A stretch of 64,000 nucleotides of DNA, taken from the NCBI RefSeq assembly GCF_030247195.1, contig NC_080671.1, positions 214,872,943 to 214,936,942 of the forward strand, written 5' to 3'. A model generated the notes under the pieces. The model was given only the letters and a program-made list of their open reading frames with translations, did no database searches and had not been told where the DNA came from. Positions within the stretch are counted from its first letter, which is position 1. Each line of letters begins with the position of its first letter. This stretch comes from Topomyia yanbarensis. Taxonomy: Eukaryota; Arthropoda; Insecta; Diptera; Culicidae. Below are positions 48,542 to 61,011 of this stretch, piece by piece. A program made the translations under genes and the position numbers.

Positions 48542-51101
48542 ATTTATTTATTTATTTATTCTTATTTTTCATCTGACCTGTGTTGGTCTACATGAAATGT
48601 TTCTAGAATGGGAAAAGCCCATTTCAGGATATGCTTCAGAAGCAATCCTCAAATGGGCGTAAAAACCCATCATCTTTTCAAATTTTTCACAGTTGATTAC
48701 AATGATTTTACACTACAATTAAACTTAATCACATAGTACACAGTATTGCAAGAACAAAAATTACAAATATTACAAAAATGGAATCTTAAAATCTAAGTCA
48801 ACCTTCTTAGTCTATTTTTGAAAACATCACAAGATACAGAAAAGTCAAAATGGTCATAAACACTATTAAAAACATTACACATCGCCCTAATGGGTTCGTT
48901 CTGACCATACTCTGTGCGCTGAAATTCCAGTCTTAAGAAGTTATGCGATCTGAGATTTCTAGGGGGCACATAGATATTTATTTGTGAGAGAATATCTGGA
49001 GCATCTATTTGACCAGTTAATATCTTCCCAACAAATACTGCTCTAAATGTGTTCCGCCTTTTCGCTAGGGTTTCCATATCGAGCAGACGACAGCGATCGA
49101 TGTACGGTGGTAGCTCTGCTGGGTTACGCCATGGGAGAGTTCTAAGAGCAAAACGGAGGAATCTTGCCTGCACTGCTTCTATACGGTTGATCCAAATGTT
49201 CGTATAAGGACACCAAATGGGTGCTGAAGCTTCCAGGACAGATCGAACTAGTGAGAAATAGAGTGCCCGTAAACAATATGGATCAGTGAATTCTTTGGCG
49301 ATTCTTATAATGAAGCCGAGGTTTCTATTTGCCTGTGCTATAACATGAGAGTAATGATTTCTGAATGTCAGTTGTGAGTCCAGGAGTACTCCGAGGTCTC
49401 TGATAACTGTCATTCTCTCTAGCGATTCCCCTGAGATGGTGTAGCTCCAGAGTATTGGATTTTTTCTGCGAGTAAAAGATATTATGGAACATTTGGCCAC
49501 GCTGAGAGCCAGCAAGTTGCGACTACACCAATTACAAAAAGCATCTAAGTGTCGCTGCAGTGCCACGCAATCTTCTATTGACCGCACAATGAGAAATAGT
49601 TTGAGATCATCAGCGTATATAAGTTTACACCCTGGAGGTATAACATAGCAAACGTCGTTGAAGAACAACGAAAAAAGCAACGGTCCTAGATTGCTCCCTT
49701 GAGGCACTCCCGACAAGTTAATGAAGCTGTATGACTCGCTATTTCCTAATTTTACAGATAGAGAACGATTTACGAGATATGATTTAAGCCACCCTGTGAA
49801 ATTTGACGAAGCGCCCAGCCGCTTTATCTTTGCCAGTAGAAGAGAGTGATCTACACGATCGAATGCAGCCTTGAGATCCGTGTATACAGTATCAACCTGA
49901 GATCCAACTTCAATATTTTTAATACAGAGCGAAGTGAATTGGGCTAGATTAGTAGTTGTCGATCTGCCTGAAAAAAAGCCATGTTGATCCTTCGATATGT
50001 ATGCTTTGGTCTCACGAAACAGCACGTTTCCTACTAAGATCTCAAATAACTTTGATCCAGCACAGAGTGAGGTTATGCCACGATAGTTCGCAATATTTTG
50101 CTTATCACCTTTTTTAAAAACGGGAAACATAACTGATTTTTTCCAACACACGGGAAACGCCGATTGCAATAGTGATTGATTGAAAATTAGCCTTAAAGGC
50201 GTACACAGTGCGCTTGCGCATCTTTTCAGTATAATGGAAGGAATACCATCTGGTCCTGCTGATGTTGAAGACTTTAGCTTTCTAATGGCAGTTAGAATGT
50301 CTTCGTCAGTAAATTGGATATTACCTACATTAATTACATCATGAGGGACATTCTGAAGGCCATATTCCACCTGAGTGGAGTTAGCCGAGTCCTTTTTAAA
50401 CACACTCGAGAAATGTTGAGCGAATAGGTCACAGATGCCACTTGGAGTGCTTGATGTTTCACTTGCAAGGAACATACTGGAAGGAAGCCCATTTTCTTTG
50501 CGTTTTCCGTTAACGAAAGACCAAAACTGCTTTGGATTTTGTTTCAGGTTTGATTGGGTTTGTGCTACGTGTCTTGAATAGAGGAACCGATTATATGTCT
50601 TGTAACTGTTGCTAGCTTGAATAAACTCTCGTTTTGTAATGGGGTTTCGTCGGCTGGTGTAATGCCGAAGCGCAGCTGCTCGCAATCTTTTCAGCTTACG
50701 TAGCTGACGATTCGACCATGCCGGTTTTGGTCGGGGACGTGGTGCGGGAACTGTTATTCTGAATAGCTGTTTCAGGACCAGTGAAAGTTTTTCTACGGCA
50801 ACATCTACATCGATCGCGGAATTTAACAAAGTCTCCCAATCAATTGCCTGTAGTGAACTTTGAAGCCTAGAGAAATCAGTCTTCGAAAAGTTGAACTCCC
50901 TGACATCCAGAATTTCGTCAAAAATAACCAACTGGGGACAAATCTGCGTTACTAGAAGAGGAGGATGATATGCGTCACAGGCAACTAATGGCTCAAGGGC
51001 TTCTGAAACGGCGCAGTTAATAGAAGCTTCTTCATTTACGAACAGGAGATCCAGGGTTCGATTTCGTCTGTTATTTACGGTACACATTTGCAGCATGTTC
51101 A
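48542..51101 (-). mobile_element. 5'-truncated CR1/Jockey-type LINE, antisense, in satellite unit 16
   Basis: Minus-strand element with a (TTTA)n-rich tail at 48542-48560 on the plus strand (AATA repeats on its own strand), a 3' UTR of about 230 bp and a large ORF2 fragment. A 5-bp ATTTT is present at both edges (48537-48541, 51102-51106). The 5' end is cut within the endonuclease domain, the usual outcome of incomplete reverse transcription. Confidence 0.85.
48793..51101 (-). CDS. LINE ORF2 fragment: endonuclease C-terminus plus full RT
   Basis: About 769 codons open without any stop. The frame even continues upstream into the satellite microsatellite, where it has no meaning. It starts in the last part of the endonuclease (NNRRNRTLDLLFV). 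RT blocks are FPVFKKGDKQNIANYRGITS, YTDLKAAFDRVDHSLL, SGVPQGSNLGPLLF and the catalytic YADD (49617-49606). A C-terminal domain has RIEAVQARFLRFALRTLPW and DILSQINIYVPPR, shared with the LINE fragment at 1-807, so the two are related families. There is no RNase H. The intact frame implies recent insertion although the copy cannot move by itself. Confidence 0.88.
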
Positions 51102-51296
51102 ATTTTTGGTCACATACACACACACATACGCACATACACACACACATACATACATACACACATACATACACACACAGACATTTGCCGAACTCGACGAACT
51201 GAATCGAATGGTATATGTCAATCGGCCCTCCGGGCCTCCGTTAAAAAGTCGGTTTTCAGAGCAATTGCAATACCTTTCTATTGAGAAAGGCAAAAA
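51102..51296 (+). repeat. Satellite unit 16, right part
   Basis: Resumes at ATTTTTGGTCAC with microsatellite and tail, and carries GTCAATCGGCC, shared with units 4 and 10. Confidence 0.85.
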
Positions 51297-52512
51297 GGTG
51301 CGAAATCGGCAAAGTTCCAAAAAGTCGATTTTTAGAAAAAAAAAATTTTCGAGATAACATAAAATCTCGACGTTTCATGCATTTTAAAGATGTTTGGCAT
51401 CAAAAATACGAATTCGATTTCTGAAATTTCATGAGGTCCCCCCTTTGAAAAAAAAATTTGAGTTCCGGCTTATATGGGAATTTCATATGTGACCGGACGA
51501 TTTAGTCTATATTTCCGGACCCATATAAGCGAACCGTGCGAAATTTTATTGACATCTATGGGGATATTATAGCTATCATTTGGGACTAAGTTTGTGAAAA
51601 TCGGCCCAACCATTTTCGGGAAACTGATGTGAGTTCGTAAATTTTGAAAGATGGCCGGTTTTCCCGGGCACTTCCGGAACCGTCTATGGTGGTCAATGTA
51701 GTCAACGAAAGTTTGGTTGGCCGTCGGTGACCTAGAACAGCAAATTTAAGTTGTTTGAGAGACATTTTAGCGAAATTTTTACCTTTTTTGCTTTCATCGG
51801 AGTATCGGTTTGAATCACAATTTGCTATGTGATCGCACGCCACAACCTGTAACTCCGGAACCGGAAGTCGGATCGGGATGAAATTAAATAGCCATTTGCG
51901 GGGACGCAATACCTTTCATTTGAGGCCAAGCTTAGTCGAATCGGTCTAGCCATCTCCGAGCAACCGATGTGACTGTTATTCTGAATTTAGATACTTCCGC
52001 CGGGGCTTCCGGAACCGATGATGGTGGCCAATGTGGCCAAACAGACTTTGAATGGATGTTAGTGACCTAATACTACAAATCGAAGCAGTTGTGGTCATAT
52101 TTTGGAAAAATATTCACCTTCATACATTCATTGCAGAATTTATTAAAATCGACATTTTCTGCGTGTGCGTACTCATTACCCTGTAATTCCGGAACCGGAA
52201 GTCGGATCCATTAGAAATTCAATAGCAGCCTATGGGAACGTTGCACCTTTCATTTGAGACTAAGTTTGTCAAAATCGGTTCAGCCATCTCTGAGAAAAAC
52301 GAGTGACATTTTTGGTCACATACACACACATACGCACATACACACACATACATACATACATACACACATACATACACACATACATACACACAGACATTTG
52401 CCGAACTCGACGAACTGAATCGAATGGTATATGTCACTCGGCCCTCCGGGCCTCCGTTAAAAAGTCGGTTTTCAGAGCAATTGCAATACCTTTCTATTGA
52501 GAAAGGCAAAAA
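51297..52512 (+). repeat. Satellite unit 17 (1216 bp)
   Basis: Complete. It has AAGTTCCAAAAAG in the leader, GCGAACCGTGCG in A, GAGCAACCG in C, and GTGTGCGTACTCATTACC between D and E. Confidence 0.9.
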
Positions 52513-52904
52513 GGTGCGAAAAAAGTCCCAAAAAGTCGATTTTTAGAAAAAAATTTTTTTCGAGATAACATAAAATCTCGACGTTTCATGCATTTTAAAG
52601 ATGTTTGGCATCAAAAATACGAATTCGATTTCTGAAATTTCATGAGGTCCCCCCTTTGAAAAAAAAATTTGAGTTCCGGCTTATATGGGAATTTCATATG
52701 TGACCGGACGAATTAGTCTATATTTCCGGACCCATATAAGCGATCCGTGCGAAATTTTATTGGCATCTATAGGGATATTATAGCTATCATTTGGGACTAA
52801 GTTTGTGAAAATCGGCCCAACCATTTTCGGGAAACTGATGTGAGTTCGTAAATTTTGAAAGATGGCCGGTTTTCCCGGGCACTTCCGGAACCGTCTATGG
52901 TGGT
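52513..52904 (+). repeat. Satellite unit 18, left part
   Basis: Leader, A and the start of B, ending TCTATGGTGGT at the BEL-type insertion. Private changes include GACGAATTAG and TTGGCATCTATAG. Confidence 0.88.
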
Positions 52905-53472
52905 TGTTTGCGCCTATTTCTAATCTATCATCGTCAGATTAATAAGGTTTCACTGTACACATAGCATATGTGCAATCTGTATACAATTTAGATTAGTTTC
53001 ATTTTGTGTAGTTGTAGTAAGCATAATTTACGCTTCTGTTGGCAGTATTGCCAAGTCAGTATATGTTTCCGGTCAGAAAAGGGTTTCCGGTTGAACCAAT
53101 AGCGTTCGTCCAAAAGTGTATCAGGACTATAAAAGCCCAGCTCACGTTAGATCAGATACGTTTTCACGTTCTTTACGTTTTATAGTTCTTTTCGTTTATA
53201 TGTTTATACGCTTGTAAGTTACAATGTGTACAATGAATACAGTTTAGCTAGTACAGTCGTTCGTTATTCCATATCCGTTAGTCCGTCTATAAACGTTACA
53301 ATACAGTCTAAGTTCGCTCGCTAACCGTCCTCCGTGTTCTCCGTGTCTGCCAGTCTGATATAATCCGCTACAATAAACAGTAAAAGAGTAAAACAGTAAG
53401 TCCCAGAGTTTTACTAGGCAGATAAAGAATCTTCACCGACAAACCATACAGACGCTTTGATGTGCGAAAACA
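52905..53472 (+). repeat. 5' LTR of the BEL-type element (568 bp)
   Basis: Ends in TG...CA. TATAAAAG at 53128-53135 is the promoter and AATAAA at 53372-53377 the polyadenylation signal. It differs from the 3' LTR by about three substitutions and a 7-bp indel (GTACAAT near 53227). Confidence 0.93.
53128..53135 (+). promoter_or_regulatory. TATA box of the BEL-type 5' LTR
   Basis: TATAAAAG, about 240 bp upstream of the AATAAA signal, marking the U3/R part of the LTR. Confidence 0.65.
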
Positions 53473-53495
53473 TTTTGGTCCTTCGAACCGGATCG
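53473..53495 (+). promoter_or_regulatory. Primer-binding region of the BEL-type element
   Basis: TTTTGGTCCTTCGAACCGG begins at the LTR end. TGGT followed by TTCGAACC is shaped like a tRNA 3' end complement (T-arm plus acceptor). The exact tRNA is not assigned. Confidence 0.55.
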
Positions 53496-56400
53496 TCGGT
53501 CTGCAGTAATCAGAAAAGCGGCGAAAAAACTATCTACAGTACACAGAAAAAACAGATTGGTGAAAAGTGACTCGAAAATGCCACCGTGAAAACTGCTGAA
53601 AAACAGTATGGCGACGCTGCCATTGCATTCCACGTTGGTCGTGATCATGCGGCACGGAAATTGCAAGTGCCACAGTGGGAAAAATCAGTTAAATTATCAG
53701 TAAATAAACTGTCGTAATCAAATATGCCCACCCGCAATTTATATCGTCGGCGAAATTCAGTATAACAGAACAGCTATCTAAGAAACGTCAAACGGTATCA
53801 CTCGACGAATAACAACAGTAACAGAAAATTATCGAGTGAATGGTGAAGACTGAGTTCCCACAAAACAGCACAGAAAACGTCAGTTCAGCGACAGTACTCA
53901 TATTTTCGATCCAACGGTCTTAGAAAAAGTCATTACCATATACATATACTGATAACGTTTTCAGTTTAATAAAAGTCAGAACGTTTAGTGAGAACATTTC
54001 ATGAAGTATTAACAGGCCGATCTGTATAGGTCGGCAGCCCTACAAAAGTGGTATTCTGGATACGGTTCACTCTAACCAGAATGGATAAATAAGCGTTACT
54101 GCGGTTGCACAGCGTTGTTGGGAAATCGTGCTAATTACATCGTCAGTATTCTGTGTGACAGCAACATTGTTACATCTCAGCAAACGGAGACTGTTGGAAT
54201 AGGGCAGGCAGGGGAGTCCCCTTCTGCTACGGCAACGAATTTCGGTCGTCGATTCGTTGCAGCTTCATGACATCCAGCCTGCTTACAATAAGTCAGGCGC
54301 TCCTACATCAAAGTCCATTCAGCAGAATGGCAATGACATTACTGCGGTGCGCGCCAGTAAGTCATTCGGGCTTGTTCACATAACAAGCACAATCTTTTCC
54401 GGACATTCGCGGGAATGATTGCTCGGCTGTCTGCCCATCTTTGGGAGACAATTCTTCGCCGCATGCGAAGGCGGATCAGGTAGCACCTTAATCCACGCAC
54501 GGTGGATCAGGATTCTGTTCATTTCGTCAGCTACTCTGAAATACAGCGCACAAAGTCGTCATGAAGCATCAGTCAAAAGGCTCGCAGCAGCCAATTCAAT
54601 CCAGCAGTGAGTCCATCCTATACAGTGCAGCACATCAGAATGGGTTTCGCATTCGAACCAACTCAACAACACTGAAGTAGAAACAAATACAATCAGATCA
54701 AGGAGCAGTTATTGTCGGAAGAAACAAGTACATCAGATGTTACGAATATCGAGTCATAAGGAAGGAAGTGTACCTGCAACTTTGTTAACGAACTTCGGTC
54801 TTCGGTTCGTTTGAACATCATTACAGTTCAGGTCGCTGGAAACCAAGCAAGGTCAATACCAGTTTAAACAACAGACTGGTCTAAGAAAAGAAGGTATGCA
54901 GACGGTACTACAGCGTTGGTGGTATTTGTCCTCACCCATCTCGGGTGCATTTTCACGGGTTGAATTTAGTGCAATTCAACCAGGTTCGGTGTCGAACCAT
55001 TTCGGCTGTGAATGCCCCTGCAGTCCGTTGCACATGATGTGTACCGGAGCTGGACTGAGTTCCAGTAAATTGGAAATGCACCCCCAATACCGCCAACGTA
55101 TACATCGCATCAACAAGTTACTGTTGATGATTCCAACACAGAGGAAACGTTGGGATTGAGTTCGGGGGTCGAGACCCGCCGGAGCTCGTTCGGAAGGTAA
55201 CACAGCAACAGTCCAGTGAACACTTTCACTGGAGCCTTCGCGAAAATCATCGTAGTACAGCAACCAATCTAAGCACCATCGTATACAGCAACAAGTCTGG
55301 GGTTGAAACCCTTCGGATCTCTTCGTGGTCAATACCATTGGAACCTTCATGAAATCGTCGTAGCACAACAATATACCATCGAGCGCAGGAAAATCAGCAG
55401 AAATCGAATTATTCAGCAGATGGACAGCAAGGAGAAGAGGCAGATCAGGTATCAGTCCTACTTAGTTGGACAAGTTTCAGCTCAGTCGTCGCAGCAGTCA
55501 ACGTCGCCGAGAGCGACCGCGGAGGCCACGAGGCCTCCGTTCCAGGGAAGTCCTTCTATTATAACTTTTTACTCTTTAAAAAGGACCCTTTCTTATATTC
55601 CAGCGAATATAACGTCATCAGCCAGTCAGCTGGACAGGATCACCAGAAAATCAAATACGGAGCTAGTCGGTATTAGCCCACTGAAGCATGGACACCAACG
55701 TCAGTCTGTCAGCGAGACAGACCCACTGAACAATCAGAAGGCGACCAGTTGTTTCCAGCATAACGGAATCCAGTACAAGTATCACCAATGACGCAACCGT
55801 TTCAACCGAATAATCCTGCGAGCACACAACCAGACCAGCAGCTCAGCAGTAGTAACCAGCCAACAGTCATGCATGCAAATCAGAAGCATCGGAATATAGA
55901 TACCACTCCATCCCTCCCCCGCATCTACTCGTCGTACTCGGTCCAGTTAAGGTGCAGTACTAAGCACAGCCAACGTTTGTCAGTTTATAACCACACGCTA
56001 GAAGTGGTTTCGAGGTACCAGCAACAAGGCAATTAGGGATGGCGCGGTTCTGGTTGAAGTGACTGGAACTGCCATCCCAACATAATCCCAAGTTAAGTAT
56101 TTTTAATCGGTACCAATGCAACAGTAATTTATCCGCCTTCCCATATAGGTACTGATGCAGATTACGACACATCAACCTACAAGAGCAAACAGCAGAAATA
56201 CGTAATCACTGTCGATTCAGTACATGGATCTTCACTGCGAGGGGTGGAGGAGGCCAACGAAAGGAATCAACTGCAAGTGGATTCATCCAGATCCGTCCAG
56301 TATGAAACTCAGCGGAGTTCAACATATAGCATGCGAGGTCGTCAGCTCGCTACCGTGTGGATACGACAGGCGTCACAGCTAACATCGGCAACGTGGTCCA

Positions 56401-56763
56401 ATGATTACAGCGTCCAGCATATAACCATCACAATCATTAACCAACACAAGCAGACTACGAGTGGTGGGACCAGCGGAGTCGCTCGGGTCTTGTCTTATCG
56501 ACGCCGGCTGCATAGCAGTTGACGGAGTCGAATTCAAGTCTCCCGTCCTCGACGCCCATGGTACACCACTGAACATCGAGCAGCAGATCGCAAGGCAGGC
56601 TGCATAATCAACATCTTTGAATTGATCTGTGATCACATCAACAATAACTACAGTGTACTACCTGGATAGAATTAGTGTCAGCAAGATAGATTCTTAGTTG
56701 CAAAAGAAATCAGCATAAATAGTATAGTTTAGTTGAAAGGCAAGTCTTTCAAGGCCGGCGGTA
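53496..56763 (+). other. Non-coding interior of the BEL-type element
   Basis: 3.3 kb with no frame longer than about 160 codons and no recognisable gag, RT or integrase. Diverged internal repeats are visible: 54233-54280 resembles 54785-54835 (AACGAA-TTCGGTC-TCG-TTCGTT); 55159-55268 resembles 55294-55380 (GGGGT-GA-ACCC...CTTC-TCGTAG); and CAGAATGG...ACTGCGGT recurs near 54080 and 54330. It looks like a large retrotransposon derivative whose interior is repeat-built and not decayed gag-pol. Confidence 0.65.
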
Positions 56764-57324
56764 TGTTTGCGCCTATTTCTAATCTATCATCGTCAGATTA
56801 ATAAGGTTTCACTGTACACATAGCATACGTGCAATCTGTATACAATTTAGATTAGTTTCATTTTGTGTAGTTGTAGTAAGCATAATTTACGCTTCTGTTG
56901 GCAGTATTGCCAAGTCAGTATATGTTTCCGGTCAGAAAAGGGTTTCCGGTTGAACCAATAGCGTTCGTCCAAAAGTGTATCAGGACTATAAAAGCCCAGC
57001 TCACGTTAGATCAGATACGTTTTCACGTTCTTTACGTTTTATAGTTCTTTTCGTTTATATGTTTATACGCTTGTAAGTTACAATGTGAATACAGTTTAGC
57101 TAGTACAGTCGTTCGTTATTCCATATCCGTTAGTCCGTCTATAAACGTTACAATACAGTCTAAGTTCGCTCGCTAACCGTCCTCCGTGTTCTCCGTGTCT
57201 GCCAGTCTGATATAATCCGCTACAATAAACAGTAAAAGAGTAAAACAGTAAGTCCCAGAGTTTTACTAGGCAGATAAAGAATCTTCACCGACAAATCATA
57301 CAGACGCTTTGATGTGTGAAAACA
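56764..57324 (+). repeat. 3' LTR of the BEL-type element (561 bp)
   Basis: About 99.5% identical to the 5' LTR outside the 7-bp indel. TATAAAAG lies at 56987-56994. It is preceded by the purine/G-rich AAGGCCGGCGGTA (56751-56763), the likely plus-strand primer. Confidence 0.93.
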
Positions 57325-58120
57325 GTGGTCAATGTAGTCAACGAAAGTTTGGTTGGCCGTCGGTGACCTAGAACAGCAAATTTAAGTTGTTTGAGAGACA
57401 TTTTAGCGAAATTTTTACCTTTTTTGCTTTCATCGGAGTATCGGTTTGAATCACAATTTGCTATGTGATCGCACGCCACAACCTGTAACTCCGGAACCGG
57501 AAGTCGGATCGGGATGAAATTAAATAGTCATTTGCGGGGACGCAATACCTTTCATTTGAGGCCAAGCTTAGTCGAATCGGTCTAGCCATCTCCGAGAAAC
57601 CGATGTGACTGTTATTCTGAATTTAGATACTTCCGCCGGGGCTTCCGGAACCGATAATGGTGGCCAATGTGGCCAAACAGACTTTGAATGGATGTTAGTG
57701 ACCCAATACTACAAATCGAAGCAGTTGTGGTCATATTTTGGAAAAAAATTCACCTTTATACATTCATTGCAGAATTGATTAAAATCGACATTTTCTGCGT
57801 GTTCGTACTCATCACCCTGTAATTCCGGAACCGGAAGTCGGATCCATTAGAAAATCAACAGCAGCCTATGGGAACGTTGCACCTTTCATTTGAGACTAAG
57901 TTTGTCAAAATCGGTTCAGCCATCTCTGAGAAAAACGAGTGACATTTTTGGTCACATACACACACACACACATACATACATACACACATACATACACACA
58001 GATATTTGCCGAACTCGACGAACTGAATCGAATGGTATATGTCACTCGGCCCTCCGGGCCTCCGTTAAAAAGTCGGTTTTCAGAGCAATTGCAATACCTT
58101 TCTATTGGGAAAGGCAAAAA
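57325..58120 (+). repeat. Satellite unit 18, right part
   Basis: Starts with the GTGGT duplicate and continues B to tail. It has a short microsatellite without the TACGCACATA part, ACAGATATTTGCC, and TATTGGGAAAGG in the hairpin. Confidence 0.88.
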
Positions 58121-59309
58121 GGTGCGAAAAAAGTCCCAAAAAGTCGATTTTTAGAAAAAAAATTTTTTCGAGATAACATAAAATCTCGACGTTTCATGCA
58201 TTTTAAAGATGTTTGGCATCAAAAATACGAATTCGATTTCTGAAATTTCATGAGGTCACCCCTTTGAAAAAAAAAATTGAGTTCCGGCTTATATGGGAAT
58301 TTCATATGTGACCGGACGATTTAGTCTATATTTCCGGACCCATATAAGCGATCCGTGCGAAATTTTATTGACATCTATGGGGATATTATAGCTATCATTT
58401 GGGACTAAGTTTGTGAAAATCGGCCCAACCATTTTCGGGAAACTGATGTGAGTTCGTAAATTTTGAAAGATGGCCGGTTTTCCCGGGCACTTCTGGAACC
58501 GTCTATGGTGGTCAATGTAGTCAACGAAAGTTTGGTTGGCCGTCGGTGACCTAGAACAGCAAATTTAAGTTGTTTGAGAGACATTTTAGCGAAATTTTTA
58601 CCTTTTTTGCTTTCATCGGAGTATCGGTTTGAATCACAATTTGCTATGTGATCGCACGCCACAACCTGTAACTCCGGAACGGGAAGTCGGATCGGGATGA
58701 AATTAAATAGCCATTTGCGGGGACGCAATACCTTTCATTTGAGGCCAAGCTTAGTCGAATCGGTCTAGCCATCTCCGAGAAACCGATGTGACTGTTATTC
58801 TGAATTTAGATACTTCCGCCGGGGCTTCCGGAACCGATGATGGTGGCCAATGTGGCCAAATAGACTTTGAATGGATGTTAGTGACCTAGTACTACAAATC
58901 GAAGCAGTTGTGGTCATATTTTGGAAAAAAATTCACCTTTATACATTCATTGCAGAATTTATTAAAATCGACATTTTCTGCGTGTTCGTACTCATCACCC
59001 TGTAATTCCGGAACCGGAAGTCGGATCCATTGGAAATTCAATAGCAGCCTATGGGAACGTTGCACCTTTCATTTGAGACTAAGTTTGTCAAAATCGGTTC
59101 AGCCATCTCTGAGAAAAACGAGTGACATTTTTGGTCACATACACACACACATACGCACATACACACACACATACATACATACACACACAGACATTTGCCG
59201 AACTCGACGAACTGAATCGAATGGTATATGTCACTCGGCCCTCCGGGCCTCCGTTAAAAAGTCGGTTTTCAGAGCAATTGCAATACCTTTCTATTGAGAA
59301 AGGCAAAAA
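58121..59309 (+). repeat. Satellite unit 19 (1189 bp)
   Basis: Complete. It has GAGGTCACCCC in the leader, CTTCTGGAACC in B and GGAACGGGAAG in C. Confidence 0.9.
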
Positions 59310-60512
59310 GGTGCGAAATCGGCAAAGTCCCAAAAAGTCGATTTTTAGAAAAAAAAAATTTTCGACATAACATAAAATCTCGACGTTTCATGCATTTTAA
59401 AGATGTTTGGCATCAAAAATACGAATTCGATTTCTGAAATTTCATGAGGTCCCCACTTTGAAAAAAAAAATTGAGTTCCGGCTTATATGGGAATTTCATA
59501 TGTGACCGGACGATTTAGTCTATATTTCCGGACCCATATATCCGTGCGAAATTTTATTGACATCTATGGGGATATTATAGCTATCATTTGGGACTAAGTT
59601 TGTGAAAATCGGCCCAACCATTTTCGGGAAACTGATGTGAGTTCGTAAATTTTGAAAGATGGCCGGTATTCCCGCGCACTTCCGGAACCGTCTATGGTGG
59701 TCAATGTAGTCAACGAAAGTTTGGTTCGCCGTCGGTGACCTAGAACAGCAAATTTAAGTTGTTTGAGAGACATTTTAGCGAAATTTTTACCTTTTTTGCT
59801 TTCATCGGAGTATCGGTTTGAATCACAATTTGCTATGTGATCGCACGCCACAACCTGTAACTCCGGAACCGGAAGTCGGATCGGGATGAAATTAAATAGC
59901 CATTTGCGGGGACGCAATACCTTTCATTTGAGGCCAAGCTTAGTCGAATCGGTCTAGCCATCTCCGAGAAACCGATGTGACTGTTATTCTGAATTTAGAT
60001 ACTTCCGCCGGGGCTTCCGGAACCGATGATGGTGGCCAATGTGGCCAAACAGACTTTGAATGGATGTTAGTGACCTAATACTACAAATCGAAGCAGTTGT
60101 GGTCATATTTTGGAAAAAAATTCACCTTTATACATTCATTGCAGAATTTATTAAAATCGACATTTTCTGCGTGTTAGTACTCATCACCCTGTAATTCCGG
60201 AACCGGAAGTCGGATCCATTAGAAATTCAATAGCAGCCTATGGGAACGTTGCACCTTTCATTTGAGACTAAGTTTGTCAAAATCGGTTCAGCCATCTCTG
60301 AGAAAAACGAGTGACATTTTTGGTCACATACACACACATACGCACATACACACACATACATACATACATACACACATACATACATACACACAGACATTTG
60401 CCGAACTCGACGAACTGAATCAAATGGTATATGTCACTCGGCCCTCCGGGCCTCCGTTAAAAAGTCGGTTTTCAGAGCAATTGCAATACCTTTCTATTGA
60501 GAAAGGCAAAAA
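59310..60512 (+). repeat. Satellite unit 20 (1203 bp)
   Basis: Complete. It has a small deletion in A (CATATATCCGTGCG), CCCGCGCAC and GGTTCGCCG in B (shared with unit 23), and GTGTTAGTACTC. Confidence 0.9.
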
Positions 60513-61011
60513 GGTGCGAAATCGGCAAAGTCCCAAAAAATCGATTTTTAGAAAAAAAATTTTCGAGATAACATAAAATCTCGACGTTTCATGCATTTTA
60601 AAGATGTTTGGCATCAAAAATACGAATTCGATTTCTGAAATTTCATGATTGAGTTCCGGCTTATATGGGAATTTCATATGTGACCGGACGATTTAGTCTA
60701 TATTTCCGGACCCATATAAGCGATCCGTGCAAAATTTTATTGACATCTATGGGGATATTATAGCTATCATTTGGGACTAAGTTTGTGAAAATCGGCCCAA
60801 CCATTTTCGGGAAACTGATGTGAGTCACATACACACACACATATGCACATACACACACACGTACATACATACACACATACATACACACACAGACATTTGC
60901 CGAACTCGACGAACTGAATCGAATGGTATATGTCACTCGGCCCTCCGGGCCTCCGTTAAAAAGTCGGTTTTCAGAGCAATTGCAATACCTTTCTATTGAG
61001 AAAGGCAAAAA
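60513..61011 (+). repeat. Satellite unit 21 (499 bp, doubly deleted)
   Basis: Loses the C6 and A-run of the leader (CATGATTGAGTTCC), and loses everything from early B to the start of the microsatellite (GATGTGAGTCACATAC). The second junction lies at a shared GAGT/GTGA context, consistent with slippage between A and E, which both end in TGTGAGT/GAGTGAC-type sequence. Confidence 0.9.

Larger units (their letters stand above)
52905..57324 (+). mobile_element. Non-autonomous BEL-type LTR retrotransposon
   Basis: Two LTRs (568 and 561 bp) starting TGTTTGCGCC and ending GAAAACA, a primer-type motif just inside the 5' LTR, a G-rich tract before the 3' LTR, and a 5-bp target duplication GTGGT (52900-52904, 57325-57329). 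The 3.3-kb interior has no long ORF, so it must depend on enzymes from another element. The TTTTGGTCCTTCGAACCGG start is typical of BEL/Pao elements as I remember them. Removal of the element restores satellite unit 18 exactly. Confidence 0.87.

Noticed and set aside
54896..56636. Short frames in the BEL-type interior (up to about 160 codons)
   Set aside because: No recognisable domain, mixed strands and low-complexity S/Q/T-rich content. They are better explained as chance frames.
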